This document shows positions 38,377 to 46,854 of a stretch of 64,000 nt of DNA, one piece after another (the first letter of the stretch is position 1; every line of letters begins with the position of its first letter). The translations under genes were made by a program, and so were the position numbers. Below the pieces are notes generated by a model that saw only the letters and a list, made by a program, of their open reading frames with translations, had not been told where the DNA came from and made no database searches. Source of the stretch: Sphingomonas leidyi (lineage in GTDB: Bacteria; Pseudomonadota; Alphaproteobacteria; Sphingomonadales; Sphingomonadaceae); contig NZ_JAASQV010000001.1 of the NCBI RefSeq assembly GCF_011761945.1, positions 1,488,001 to 1,552,000 of the forward strand, written 5' to 3'.

Positions 38377-39074
38377 CCGGGATTGTCCGGACCGTCGCCG
38401 AGACGGGATCGACCAATGCCGACATGGCCGAGCTCGCCCGGAACGGGGCGAGCGAGGGCCTGTGGCTGCGGGCCGAGCGGCAGAGCGCGGGCAAGGGCCG
38501 CCAGGGCCGTGCCTGGCGGTCGCCGCCCGGCAATCTCTATGTCTCGACGTTGGTGCGCACCCGGCCGGGCGAGCCTTCGCCCGCCACGCTGGCGCTGGTC
38601 GCCGCCGTCGCTCTGGACGAGACGGCGCGCGTGTTCGGGCTCGTGCCGATGCTCAAATGGCCCAACGACCTGCTGGTCGACGGCGCCAAGCTTTCCGGCA
38701 TCCTGCTCGAGCGGGTGGGGGATGCGGTGATCCTCGGCTTCGGCGTGAACCTTGCGCATCATCCGGAGGATCTGGACCGCGCGACGACCAGCTTCGCCGC
38801 CCATGGCCCGGCGCCCGACCCGCAGCTTTTCGCGGAGACGCTGGCCGAGAGCTTCGCCCGCTGGGTATCGCGCTGGCGCGAGGGGATCGCCCCGGTCCGC
38901 GAGCGCTGGCTTGCCCGCGCCCATCCGCTCGGCACCGCGCTGACTGCCCGTCTTGCCGACGGCACCAGCCTGGACGGGCTGTTCGGCGGGCTGGATGGCG
39001 AAGGGGCGCTCATCCTGCGCTTGGCCGACGGCACCAGCCATGTCATCCATGCCGCGGACGTGTTCCTGCTCTGA
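38373..39074 (+). CDS. birA: Biotin--[acetyl-CoA-carboxylase] ligase, non-standard start codon
   Basis: A class I biotin protein ligase of about 233 residues (no DNA-binding domain) that attaches biotin to carboxylase carrier proteins. The biotin/AMP-binding motifs are ETGSTNAD near the N-terminus, [38 protein letters not shown] and [10 protein letters not shown]. The first ordinary start codon, ATG 38424, lies after the TGSTN motif, whose Ser-Thr-Asn contact biotin in E. coli BirA, so translation must begin earlier. The only candidates between the nuoN stop and that motif are CTG 38373, which overlaps the nuoN stop as CTGA, and ATT 38382; I chose CTG. CoaX follows after eleven bases. Confidence 0.85.
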   Translation: MTGIVRTVAETGSTNADMAELARNGASEGLWLRAERQSAGKGRQGRAWRSPPGNLYVSTLVRTRPGEPSPATLALVAAVALDETARVFGLVPMLKWPNDLLVDGAKLSGILLERVGDAVILGFGVNLAHHPEDLDRATTSFAAHGPAPDPQLFAETLAESFARWVSRWREGIAPVRERWLARAHPLGTALTARLADGTSLDGLFGGLDGEGALILRLADGTSHVIHAADVFLL

Positions 39075-39085
39075 GAGGCCCTGCC

Positions 39086-39862
39086 ATGCTGCTCGCGATC
39101 GATGCCGGCAACACCAATGTCGTCTTCGCCCTGCTCGAAGGCGGCGAGGTTCGTGCCCGCTGGCGGATCGCCACCGATCCGCGGCGCACGGCGGACGAAT
39201 ATGCGGTGTGGCTCAGCCAGTTGCTCGGCCTGGAGGGCTATGAACGCTCCGACGTGACCGGCGTGATCATCGGCACGGTGGTGCCCCGCGCGCTGCACAA
39301 CCTCCAGGTGCTGAGCAGCAAATATTTCAAGACCGACGCGGTGATCGCGGGGCAGGGCAAGGCCGAATGGGGATTCCCGCTCGACGTGGAGGAGCCCCAG
39401 GGCCTGGGCGCGGACCGCGCGCTCAACATGATCGCCGGCCATGCTCGCCATCCCGGCGACCTGATCATCATCGATTTCGGCACGGCCACCACGTTCGAGC
39501 TGGTCGATTATCGCGGCGCCTATAAGGGCGGGATCATCGCGCCGGGCATCAACCTGTCGCTGGATGCGCTGGTCACCGCGGCGGCCAAGCTGCCGCGCAT
39601 CGCGATCACCGCGCCGCAGAGCGCCAGCGTGATCGGCCGCAACACGGTGGACCAGATGCATATCGGCATCTATTGGGGCTATGTCGCGATGATCGAAGGG
39701 CTGGTCGCGCGGATGAAGGCCGAGATCGGCCGCCCCGTGAAAGTGATCGCCACCGGCGGCCTTGCGGTCCTGTTCGAGAAGCACACCGATGTGTTCGATG
39801 CGCTCGAGGCGGATCTCACCATCCAGGGGCTGGCGATGCTGTGGGAACGCGCCAGTAGATAG
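39086..39862 (+). CDS. coaX: Type III pantothenate kinase
   Basis: A 258-residue ASKHA-fold kinase for the first step of coenzyme A synthesis; type III enzymes need a monovalent cation and are not feedback-inhibited by CoA. Motifs are [20 protein letters not shown] (phosphate 1), [26 protein letters not shown] (phosphate 2) and [17 protein letters not shown]. The ATG at 39086 has GAGAGGCC upstream. The order nuoN-birA-coaX-RNase J is conserved in many Alphaproteobacteria. Confidence 0.95.
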   Translation: MLLAIDAGNTNVVFALLEGGEVRARWRIATDPRRTADEYAVWLSQLLGLEGYERSDVTGVIIGTVVPRALHNLQVLSSKYFKTDAVIAGQGKAEWGFPLDVEEPQGLGADRALNMIAGHARHPGDLIIIDFGTATTFELVDYRGAYKGGIIAPGINLSLDALVTAAAKLPRIAITAPQSASVIGRNTVDQMHIGIYWGYVAMIEGLVARMKAEIGRPVKVIATGGLAVLFEKHTDVFDALEADLTIQGLAMLWERASR

Positions 39863-39868
39863 CCGCCG

Positions 39869-39886
39869 CCCCGGCACGGGCCGGGG
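39869..39886. repeat. CCCCGGC/GCCGGGG palindrome after coaX
   Basis: A 7-bp perfect stem CCCCGGC/GCCGGGG with an ACGG loop starts six bases after the coaX stop and is followed by GTCTCGCACC, wording similar to other copies in the window. It is a possible terminator or mRNA 3'-end stabiliser before the RNase J gene. Confidence 0.6.
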
Positions 39887-39963
39887 TCTCGCACCGTCGG
39901 CAGCGCCTCCGCCGCCCGAGATACCGGCTTCCGCCCGGGCGACGAACAGAGCATAGGACTAAC

Positions 39964-41601
39964 GTGACTCCAGAAAACGAACTTCTCTTCCTCGCGCTGG
40001 GCGGCTCCGGCGAGATCGGCATGAACGTCAATCTCTATGGCTGCCAGGGCAAATGGCTGATGGTCGATTGCGGCATCACCTTCGGCAGCCCCGATTATCC
40101 GGGCATCGACGTGATTCTGCCGGACCTGCAGTTCATCGAGGAGCGGATAGACGATCTGCTCGGCATCGTCCTCACCCATGGGCATGAGGATCATATCGGT
40201 GCGCTGCCCTATCTCGCCGCCGATCTGGGCGTGCCGCTCTATGCCACGCCGTTCACCGCGGGCCTGATCCGCGGCAAGCTGGAGGAAGAGGGCATCGAGG
40301 AGAAGGTCGAGCTCAACATCGTCGACGAGGAGGGGCCGTTCAACCTCGGGCCGTTCCGCATCACCTATACGCCGCTCGCCCATTCGATCCCCGAGGGCAA
40401 TGCCGTCCTCATCGAGACGCCCTATGGCCGCGTCTTCCACACCGGCGACTGGAAGCTGGACGACGCGCCGGCTCTGGGCGGCGCCTCGACTGCGGCGGAA
40501 TTGACTGCGATCGGCGACAAGGGCGTGCTCGCGCTGGTCTGCGACAGCACCAACGTCTTCAATCCCGAGGCCTCGGGCTCGGAAGGCGCCGTCCGCGAAG
40601 GACTCGATCAGGTCATTGGCGCCGCCAAGGGCCGGGTGCTGGTCACCACTTTCGCTTCCAATGCCGCTCGCCTGCAGACCCTGGGCGAAGTCGCCCGCGA
40701 CACCGGGCGCGAGCTGTGCGTCGCCGGGCGCTCGCTCGACCGCATCCTGCGCGTCGCCAAGCAGACCGGCTATCTGCGCGATTTCCCCGATACGGTCGAT
40801 TTCGAGACCGCGATGGACCTGCCGGCGAACGAGGTGCTGATCGTCGCCACCGGCGGGCAGGGCGAGCCGCGCGCTGCGCTCAACCGCATCGCCGAGGGCA
40901 GCCATGTCCTCAAGGTGCACGAAGGCGACACGGTGGTGTTCTCCTCGCGCCAGATCCCGGGCAACGAGATCGCGATCGGGCGGATCATGAACACGCTCGC
41001 TGCCAAGGGTGTCGAACTGATCACCGATCGCCAGGCATTCATCCACGTCTCCGGCCACCCGGGCCGCCCCGAACTCGCCGAGATGTACAAGTGGATCCGG
41101 CCCGAGATCGTCGTGCCGGTGCACGGCGAAGTCCGCCACATGTACGAGCAGGCCCGGTTCGCGCTCGAGCAGGGCGTGCCCAAGGCGATCCGCCAGGTGA
41201 ATGGCGACATCGTCCGCCTGGCGCCGGACGGCCCCGAGAAGATCGGCGAGGCGCCGGTGGGCCGGCTCGTGCTCGACGGCGATATCATCCTGCCGGCGGA
41301 CGGCACCACGATCAACGAGCGCCGCCGGATCGCGCTCTATGGCCAGATCAGCGTCGCGGTGGCGATCCGCAACGGCAAGCTCTCCGGCGAGCCCCAGATC
41401 CGCCTCCAGGGCATCCCGGTGGAGGAGGACCGCGAGGATTTCATCGACGAAGCGGTGGATGCCGCGCGCGAGGCGGTGAAGAAGGACGGCAAGGGCGATA
41501 TCGAGAAGCTGCGCGAGTCGTTGCGCCTGGGCGTGCGCCGTGCCGCAGTGCGCTTCACGGGGAAGAAGCCCGTCGTCGATGTGCTGATCATCGAGCAATA
41601 G
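39964..41601 (+). CDS. rnj: Ribonuclease J
   Basis: A 545-residue metallo-beta-lactamase/beta-CASP nuclease, which has both endonuclease and 5'-3' exonuclease activity on RNA in other bacteria. Metal ligands are in LTHGHEDHIGALP near residue 70, with the His of PLAHSIPEGNAV and the Asp of FHTGDWKLD; the beta-CASP domain includes TTFASNAARLQTL and HVSGHPGRPELAEMY. The start is GTG 39964 with AGGA upstream. Alphaproteobacteria often carry both RNase E and RNase J; here a DUF695/RraB-like gene near 60 kb encodes a relative of the RNase E inhibitor. Confidence 0.94.
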   Translation: MTPENELLFLALGGSGEIGMNVNLYGCQGKWLMVDCGITFGSPDYPGIDVILPDLQFIEERIDDLLGIVLTHGHEDHIGALPYLAADLGVPLYATPFTAGLIRGKLEEEGIEEKVELNIVDEEGPFNLGPFRITYTPLAHSIPEGNAVLIETPYGRVFHTGDWKLDDAPALGGASTAAELTAIGDKGVLALVCDSTNVFNPEASGSEGAVREGLDQVIGAAKGRVLVTTFASNAARLQTLGEVARDTGRELCVAGRSLDRILRVAKQTGYLRDFPDTVDFETAMDLPANEVLIVATGGQGEPRAALNRIAEGSHVLKVHEGDTVVFSSRQIPGNEIAIGRIMNTLAAKGVELITDRQAFIHVSGHPGRPELAEMYKWIRPEIVVPVHGEVRHMYEQARFALEQGVPKAIRQVNGDIVRLAPDGPEKIGEAPVGRLVLDGDIILPADGTTINERRRIALYGQISVAVAIRNGKLSGEPQIRLQGIPVEEDREDFIDEAVDAAREAVKKDGKGDIEKLRESLRLGVRRAAVRFTGKKPVVDVLIIEQ

Positions 41602-41703
41602 GCCCGGCCGCCAACACCGTATCTGTTCCCCGGTAGGGGCCGGGTCCCGGTATCGGGCTGGCGGGTGAGGCGGGTGCGCCTGTCGAAGGACATTGCGGCT
41701 GGG

Positions 41704-41721
41704 CCCCGGCCTTCGCCGGGG
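41704..41721. repeat. CCCCGGC-CTTC-GCCGGGG palindrome after RNase J
   Basis: A 7-bp stem with a CTTC tetraloop lies 100 bases after the RNase J stop and 55 before the DUF1467 start. It belongs to the same GC-rich palindrome group; an additional partial copy (GGGGCCGGGTCCCGG) lies at 41636-41650. Confidence 0.6.
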
Positions 41722-41776
41722 AGCGGGCATGCGGATGGCGCTTCCGTTCTGCCCGGCTGCGCCCTATCACCATCCC

Positions 41777-42061
41777 ATGCCCTGGAAATCCGCGCTCGCC
41801 ATCTATTTCCTCTTCTGGGCCTTCTCGGTGTTCCTCGTCCTGCCGTTCGGGGTGAAGACGAGCGAGGAGGCCGGCGTGGCGCTGGTGCCCGGCCAGGCGC
41901 CGAGCGCCCCGCACGAGTTCAGGGCCAAGCGCATCGCATTCCGCACGACGATCGTGGCGACGATCCTCTTCGCGATCTTCTACCTGAACTACCGCAACGG
42001 TTGGGTCACCACCGATATGCTCGACTGGTGGGCCCATCTACAGCCGGGGAACGGGGCCTAG
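41777..42061 (+). CDS. DUF1467 family membrane protein
   Basis: A 94-residue protein with two predicted helices (about 5-25, ALAIYFLFWAFSVFLVLPFG, and 57-75, FRTTIVATILFAIFYLNY). The connecting segment GVKTSEEAG and PHEFRAKRI match the DUF1467 pattern, an alphaproteobacterial family without assigned function that commonly sits just downstream of RNase J. The ATG at 41777 is preferred over upstream in-frame starts because the family begins just before helix 1; those upstream codons run through the palindromic repeat. Confidence 0.82.
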   Translation: MPWKSALAIYFLFWAFSVFLVLPFGVKTSEEAGVALVPGQAPSAPHEFRAKRIAFRTTIVATILFAIFYLNYRNGWVTTDMLDWWAHLQPGNGA

Positions 42062-42084
42062 GGGCACGCCCGATCGGCAAACCC

Positions 42085-42112
42085 CGTCATCCCCATGCAG
42101 GCAGGGATGACG
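42085..42112. terminator. Hairpin between convergent DUF1467 and coiled-coil genes
   Basis: CGTCATCCC pairs with GGGATGACG over nine base pairs around a ten-base loop. The two flanking genes end towards it, so it probably ends both transcripts. The arms are the core of the GTCATCCC palindrome family. Confidence 0.65.
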
Positions 42113-42167
42113 AACGCTGGTCTCGCAGACTTGCCGGAATCCCCAACCCGAGGTGCCGCACCGCGGA

Positions 42168-44477
42168 TCAGGTCCGCAGCCGCTCGATCGCCTGGGCCAG
42201 CGCGACATAGAGCTTGCCCATGTCCGACGAGAGCAGGGTCACGCCCATCGGCGATCCGTCGCGCAGCGCCAGGATCTGCCGGAGCATTGCTTCGAAATCA
42301 TGGATGTAGCGATTGACGTTGTCGCGGAAATCCTCGTCTTCCTCGTAGAGCCGGTGGATGTCGCGCGTTTCGGAGGGGTCGAGCAGGCGCACCGCGCGGC
42401 GCGTGAAGACGCCGCGATCGCCCTTCAGATAGGCCGACCAGGCGCTGTCGGTCACATCGGCCGAGAAGGCCTTGGTGATGTCGATCGAAGCCGAGTTGAG
42501 CGCTTCGATGAGCAGCGAGACGCGGCGCGCGAAGTTGTCGCTGTCCGAATCCTCGCGCTCCTTGCGGCCCTCGGCGATCCGCGCCTCGACCTGGGCAGTG
42601 GTATCGGCCAGGGCCACCATCTGCTGGGTGAGCCGCTCGGAGGCGCGCGTGGCCGCGACCACGGCCGCCTCGGTCGTCTCGGCCAGATCGGCGAGCTGGC
42701 GGCGGATCGAAACGTCGATCGCGCGGCGCAGCGCATCGCCTGCGGCTTCCTCGATCGCCCGCTCGGCATGAGGCACGATGCCCGACAGCGTCTCGCGGGC
42801 ATGGCTGGCGGCGGCGCTGGAAGTCTCGCGGACGCTCACCAGCGCCTCGACCAGTTGCGGCGCCGCGCTCTCGGCGAAACGGCGCGTGGTGGCGATGGTC
42901 TCGTCGACCATCGCGCCCAGCTGTTCGGCCTGTTCGCCCCCCGTGGCCAGGGTCTCGAGCAGGGAAGCCTGGGTCTTGGCGAGCGTGTCGCGCTGCTGGC
43001 CGACGACATCGGCAATGGCTTCGATCGCATCGTGCGTGCTCTCGGCGGCGGTGACCAGGGCCAGCAGCTCGGGCTTGGAAGCGGCGACCACCTGGCGGCT
43101 CGCGTTGATCCGGGCATCGAGCCGGGCGAGCGCTTCTGGCAGGGTCTCGTCGATCTCGCGGGCCGAGGCGTCGAGCGCGGTCAACAGGTCCTCGGACGTG
43201 CCGATCACTCTGCGCGCGGTCTGGTCGCCGGTGTCGAGCGCCACCGTCATCGCCGAGACCGAGCCATGCAGCGCGCTCATCGATGCGGCCAGGTTCCCCG
43301 TTCGCTCGGTGCCCGCGGCATGCAAGCCTTCCATGGCGCGATCGAGCCGATCGACGCCGGAGGCCAGCCCTTCGAACAGCATGTCGCCGCGACCCTGCTC
43401 CTCGGCGAGACGGTTGCCGATGCGGCCGATCGCTTCCTCGATCGCGGCCATGCGCGCGCCCATCGCCTCGGCGCTGTCACGGCCCGCGCGGTCGAGTGCG
43501 GCCTGGTTGGCGGACAGCATGGCGAGGATGGCCTCGCCCTGGGTGGCGATGCCCTTGCGCGCCTCGTCGACGGCATTGGCGGCGCGATCGAGCACGGCAT
43601 CGACCTGGGTCGACATCTCGCCGGTGACCCTTTCGAGCCGCGCGCTGGCGGTCTGGCTGGTCGCTTCCATCCGGGCGATGTGCGCGGCGAGCCGGTCGGC
43701 CGCGCCGCCAGCGATCTGGTCGGCTTCCCGCCCGCGTTCGGCGAGCGCGGAGAGCTGGGTGTCGAGGGCGGCCGCCCGCTCGCCGGCGAGCAGGCCGGCG
43801 GCATCGACTCGGTCGGACAGGCCGCGCATCTCCTCATGCGCCTTGGGCAGCGACGCGAGGACCACGGCGACGCGATGCTCGGCATCGGCGGCCGATTCGC
43901 CGAGATGGCGCGTGCTGGCGTCGATCGAGCGGGCATGCTGCGCGGCGCTGCCGGCGGCGCTTTCAAGCTTCTCGGAGGCGCGTTCGCCCATGGCGATCAG
44001 GATGTTGGTCTGCTCGGCAAGTGCCGCGCGATTCTCCTCGATCTTGCGCGAGAGCGTGGCGACGACACGCTCGAGGCTGGCGGCCTCCGCGCGCATTGCG
44101 CGCGCGCTGGCGCCGAAGCGCTGGGCCTCGGCGCGGCTCGTGCGCAGGGCAAGGAGGCAGAGGATGCCGACCAGGGCGGGAGGAACGCACAGCGCGGCGA
44201 TCAGCTGGACGAGCCCGGCGGGCGCCATCGGCGCGGCGAAGGTGTCGCGCAGCAGCCAGCCCATCGCGCCGAACCAGCCCAGCACCGCGAGAATCGCGAG
44301 AGCGGGCAGAATCCAGCCGGCCCGGCGGGGCGCCTCCTCCTCTTCCTCGATCACGTCATCGGCGGCGAGCGCCGGCGCGATCCGCGCGGGCGCCACGGTT
44401 TCGGACAGGACCAGCTCCTCCGCGTCTTCGTTCGCGGGCAGCGGTTCGGCAGGTTTTCCCCCAATCATGACGCGCAT
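42168..44477 (-). CDS. Large membrane-anchored coiled-coil protein of unknown function
   Basis: A 769-residue protein. The first 50 residues are acidic (DDVIEEEEEAP) and cytoplasmic-looking. Two membrane helices follow at about 54-76 (WILPALAILAVLGWFGAMGW) and 87-111 (GLVQLIAALCVPPALVGILC). Residues 115 to roughly 640 are Ala/Glu/Arg-rich heptads predicted to form a very long coiled coil, resembling the signalling stalk of chemoreceptors without their conserved tip. A compact C-terminal domain of about 120 residues (from FARRVSLLIEALNSASIDIT) closes the protein. No enzyme motif is seen. An in-frame ATG three codons downstream is an alternative start. It is divergent from the Hpt-like gene with 73 bases between. 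Confidence 0.8.
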   Translation of the reverse strand: MRVMIGGKPAEPLPANEDAEELVLSETVAPARIAPALAADDVIEEEEEAPRRAGWILPALAILAVLGWFGAMGWLLRDTFAAPMAPAGLVQLIAALCVPPALVGILCLLALRTSRAEAQRFGASARAMRAEAASLERVVATLSRKIEENRAALAEQTNILIAMGERASEKLESAAGSAAQHARSIDASTRHLGESAADAEHRVAVVLASLPKAHEEMRGLSDRVDAAGLLAGERAAALDTQLSALAERGREADQIAGGAADRLAAHIARMEATSQTASARLERVTGEMSTQVDAVLDRAANAVDEARKGIATQGEAILAMLSANQAALDRAGRDSAEAMGARMAAIEEAIGRIGNRLAEEQGRGDMLFEGLASGVDRLDRAMEGLHAAGTERTGNLAASMSALHGSVSAMTVALDTGDQTARRVIGTSEDLLTALDASAREIDETLPEALARLDARINASRQVVAASKPELLALVTAAESTHDAIEAIADVVGQQRDTLAKTQASLLETLATGGEQAEQLGAMVDETIATTRRFAESAAPQLVEALVSVRETSSAAASHARETLSGIVPHAERAIEEAAGDALRRAIDVSIRRQLADLAETTEAAVVAATRASERLTQQMVALADTTAQVEARIAEGRKEREDSDSDNFARRVSLLIEALNSASIDITKAFSADVTDSAWSAYLKGDRGVFTRRAVRLLDPSETRDIHRLYEEDEDFRDNVNRYIHDFEAMLRQILALRDGSPMGVTLLSSDMGKLYVALAQAIERLRT

Positions 44478-44550
44478 TTACCACATTTCGGCGTCGTACC
44501 AACAGCGGCATGGAAACGCGCTATTAACGGTATCCGGCTAGGGACGGATC

Positions 44551-44844
44551 ATGGCGTACGATCCGGGTGCAATCGATGCGACGCTGGCGGCGGCGGTGGG
44601 CGACGAGCCCGCGCTGATCGCCGAGCTGCGCGAAGCCTTTCACGACGGGGTGCAGAGGTGCCTCGAGACCATGAAGACCGCCGAGAGTCCCGATGGCTGG
44701 GCGGCGGCGGCGCTGCGCCTCAAGGGCCTTTCGGCCAGTTTCGGCGCGGTCCGGCTGATGGCGCTCGCCACCGAAGCGGCCAATGGACAGGCGCATGACG
44801 GCGCGATACTCCGGCGTCTCCATCGGGCGGTCGACCGACTCTGA
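44551..44844 (+). CDS. Hpt-like helical protein lacking the phospho-accepting histidine
   Basis: A 97-residue all-helical protein. Residues 50-70 (WAAAALRLKGLSASFGAVRL) match the core of histidine phosphotransfer domains, whose signature is AHxLKGxSxxxGA, but the histidine position is Leu55. The rest, including the preceding helix ALIAELREAFHDGV and the following LMALATEAANG, fits an Hpt four-helix bundle. Without the histidine it cannot relay phosphate; such pseudo-Hpt proteins can act as binding or blocking partners of response regulators or kinases. The start ATG 44551 is short of a strong ribosome binding site. It is divergent from the coiled-coil gene. Confidence 0.75.
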   Translation: MAYDPGAIDATLAAAVGDEPALIAELREAFHDGVQRCLETMKTAESPDGWAAAALRLKGLSASFGAVRLMALATEAANGQAHDGAILRRLHRAVDRL

Positions 44845-44920
44845 ATTCCACGGCGCGGCTGCGCCCTGAGTTCGCGTCATGCGGCCCCGCAACGCTTTTG
44901 GTTTGATGCTGGGGAAACGC

Positions 44921-45808
44921 ATGCGCAAGCTGGCCATCGGTCTCGCCTTCGTTCTCGCCACGATTTCCGGCGGCGTCGCGCAGGGACAGCAGGTGCCCGA
45001 AGGCGGCCAGGATGGCGGCATCCTTGTCGAAGGCCGCAAGCAGGGCCCCCGGAAGGAGGCACGGCGCTTCGTCGAGCGGATCGTCACTACCACCAAGGAC
45101 CAGCTCTCGCGCTTCAACGATCCGGTATGCCCGGTGGTGCTGGGGCTGACGCCGCCCTATGCCAAGGCGATCGTCAAGCGGTTCCGCGAGGTCTCCGCAG
45201 AGGTCGGTGCCCAGGTCGATCGGGACGAGAAATGCTATCCGAACGTCTTCGTGATCGTCGCGGCGGATGCGGGCGCCATCATTGCCCAGCTGCGCGAGAA
45301 ATATCACGGCTTCTTCCGCGACCTCGCCTATGACGACAAGCGCACCGCCCTTGACGAGGGGCCGGTGCGCGCCTGGCGGGTGTCCGAGGAGCTCGACCAG
45401 AGCGGCAGGCCCGGGGCGCAAGGCCCGGATGGCCTGCGCAGCTTCCGCGGCATAGACCCCGGTTCGCGCATCTCGCTCTCGACGCAGCAGGCCACCTATG
45501 CCGCGGTGGTGGTCATCGACGTCAATGCGATCGACGAGAAGTCGGTGGGACAGATCGCCGACTATGTCGCCATGCGCGTGCTTGCCGGCGCGCGCCCTCC
45601 CAAGGAGGGCGGACGGCTCGATACGATCCTGACCTTGTTCGACGGGGATGCCATCGTCCCGGAGGGGCTGACTCAGGTCGATCGCAGCTTCCTTACGGGC
45701 ATCTATCAGATGCAGGCCAATGCCCGGCTCGGCAGCCAGGCCGGCACGATCGCCGATCGGATCGTGCGGGACGCCCGGGAAACCGGAACGGCGAAGAAAC
45801 CCCGTTAG
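44921..45808 (+). CDS. Secreted protein of unknown function, first of three tandem paralogues
   Basis: A 295-residue exported protein. A signal peptide (LAIGLAFVLATISGGVAQGQ) is followed by the motif DGGILVEGRKQ, then RRFVERIVTTTKDQLSRFND with PVCPVVLGL after it, a second cysteine in EKCYPNVFVI, ADAGAIIAQLREKYHGFF, a variable middle, and a conserved end QIADYVAMRVLAGARPP, TILTLFDGD, DRSFLTGIY. The same plan recurs in the next two genes. The two cysteines (36 residues, Cys to Cys) probably form a disulfide. The start ATG 44921 has GGGGA five bases upstream. No known family or catalytic motif is recognised. Confidence 0.78.
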   Translation: MRKLAIGLAFVLATISGGVAQGQQVPEGGQDGGILVEGRKQGPRKEARRFVERIVTTTKDQLSRFNDPVCPVVLGLTPPYAKAIVKRFREVSAEVGAQVDRDEKCYPNVFVIVAADAGAIIAQLREKYHGFFRDLAYDDKRTALDEGPVRAWRVSEELDQSGRPGAQGPDGLRSFRGIDPGSRISLSTQQATYAAVVVIDVNAIDEKSVGQIADYVAMRVLAGARPPKEGGRLDTILTLFDGDAIVPEGLTQVDRSFLTGIYQMQANARLGSQAGTIADRIVRDARETGTAKKPR

Positions 45809-45925
45809 CATCGGGCCCCGAAGCTGCCGGATGGACAGGCCCGGCTGCGCGCGATACGCCCATACCGCGAGAGATCGGTTCAGCCGGCGCATTCGACACG
45901 GAGAGGCCTGGGAAGGATCGACTCT

Positions 45926-46774
45926 ATGCGCACGCCGTTTTGCCTGGCCTCGCTTCTGCTGCTTTCCATGGCCGGCGCGCCCCTGGCCCCGGCACAGGAT
46001 GCCAAACCGGTGCAGGACGGCGGTATCGTCGTAACCGGCAAGGGTCCCGAGCCGATCGGGAAGGCCCGGCGCTATCTCCGCCAGGTCCTCGAGAGCGACA
46101 GCGGCCAGCTCGCGCGCTTCGTCGATCCGGTCTGCCCGCTCGTCCTCGGCCTGCCCGAGCGCTTCCGGGCGCCGATCGACGAGCGTTTCCGCATCGTCGC
46201 CGGGGCCAGTTCGGTTCGCCTCGCCAGGGGGAAATGCCGGCCGAACCTGATGATCGTGTTCGCCGACAATGCCGACGCGTTGATCGAAACGATGCGCAAG
46301 CGCCGCAATGCCGCCTTCGCCGATCTGGACGAGGGCGCGCTGCGCGATGCGTTCAAGGCGGGGCCGATCCATGCCTGGCGCCTGGTCGTGACGCGGGACG
46401 ACATGGGCAATGTCGCCACCGGGGACGACGATCCCGATTTCCCGACCATCTTTGAGAGCGAGACCCAGACAGTCACGATCAATTCGGTGATCGTGATGGA
46501 CAAGCGGGCCGCTCAAGGCAAATCGGTACGCCAGATCGCCGATTACGCCGTGATGCGCACGCTGGTGGGCGCGCGGCCGCCCGACAAGGGATCGATCGCA
46601 GCCGCTTCGATCCTGTCGCTGTTCGACCCCGCGGTGGCGCCGCCGCCGGCGGAGATCACCGATATGGACCTGGGCCTGCTCTCGGGGCTCTATCGGCTGC
46701 GGGATCCCTATGCGCAGGGCGGGGACCAGGCCTATCGGATCTCGCGCACGATGGTGACGGGCCGGCCGCGCTAG
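45926..46774 (+). CDS. Secreted protein of unknown function, second tandem paralogue
   Basis: A 282-residue paralogue. The signal peptide is LASLLLLSMAGAPLAPAQ, then DGGIVVTGKGPEP, the wording of the N-terminal region of sphingomonad TonB-dependent receptors, although no beta-barrel follows. Shared blocks are RRYLRQVLESDSGQLARFVD with PVCPLVLGL, GKCRPNLMIVFADNADALIE, GPIHAWRLVV, QIADYAVMRTLVGARPP and SILSLFDPA. Its middle region differs most from the other copies. It is separated from the first copy by 117 bases and from the third by 80. Confidence 0.78.
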   Translation: MRTPFCLASLLLLSMAGAPLAPAQDAKPVQDGGIVVTGKGPEPIGKARRYLRQVLESDSGQLARFVDPVCPLVLGLPERFRAPIDERFRIVAGASSVRLARGKCRPNLMIVFADNADALIETMRKRRNAAFADLDEGALRDAFKAGPIHAWRLVVTRDDMGNVATGDDDPDFPTIFESETQTVTINSVIVMDKRAAQGKSVRQIADYAVMRTLVGARPPDKGSIAAASILSLFDPAVAPPPAEITDMDLGLLSGLYRLRDPYAQGGDQAYRISRTMVTGRPR

Positions 46775-46854
46775 CGGGCTTCACCGGCGGGGCAGGGGAA
46801 TGCTATATCGATGGCACGCCCGATTTGACGGGAGCGAGGTGGGAGTGAGTTAGC

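Noticed and set aside
42153..44798. 881-codon plus-strand frame across the coiled-coil gene
   Set aside because: It is composed of antisense low-complexity sequence. The minus-strand frame has membrane helices, heptads and a coherent C-terminal domain.
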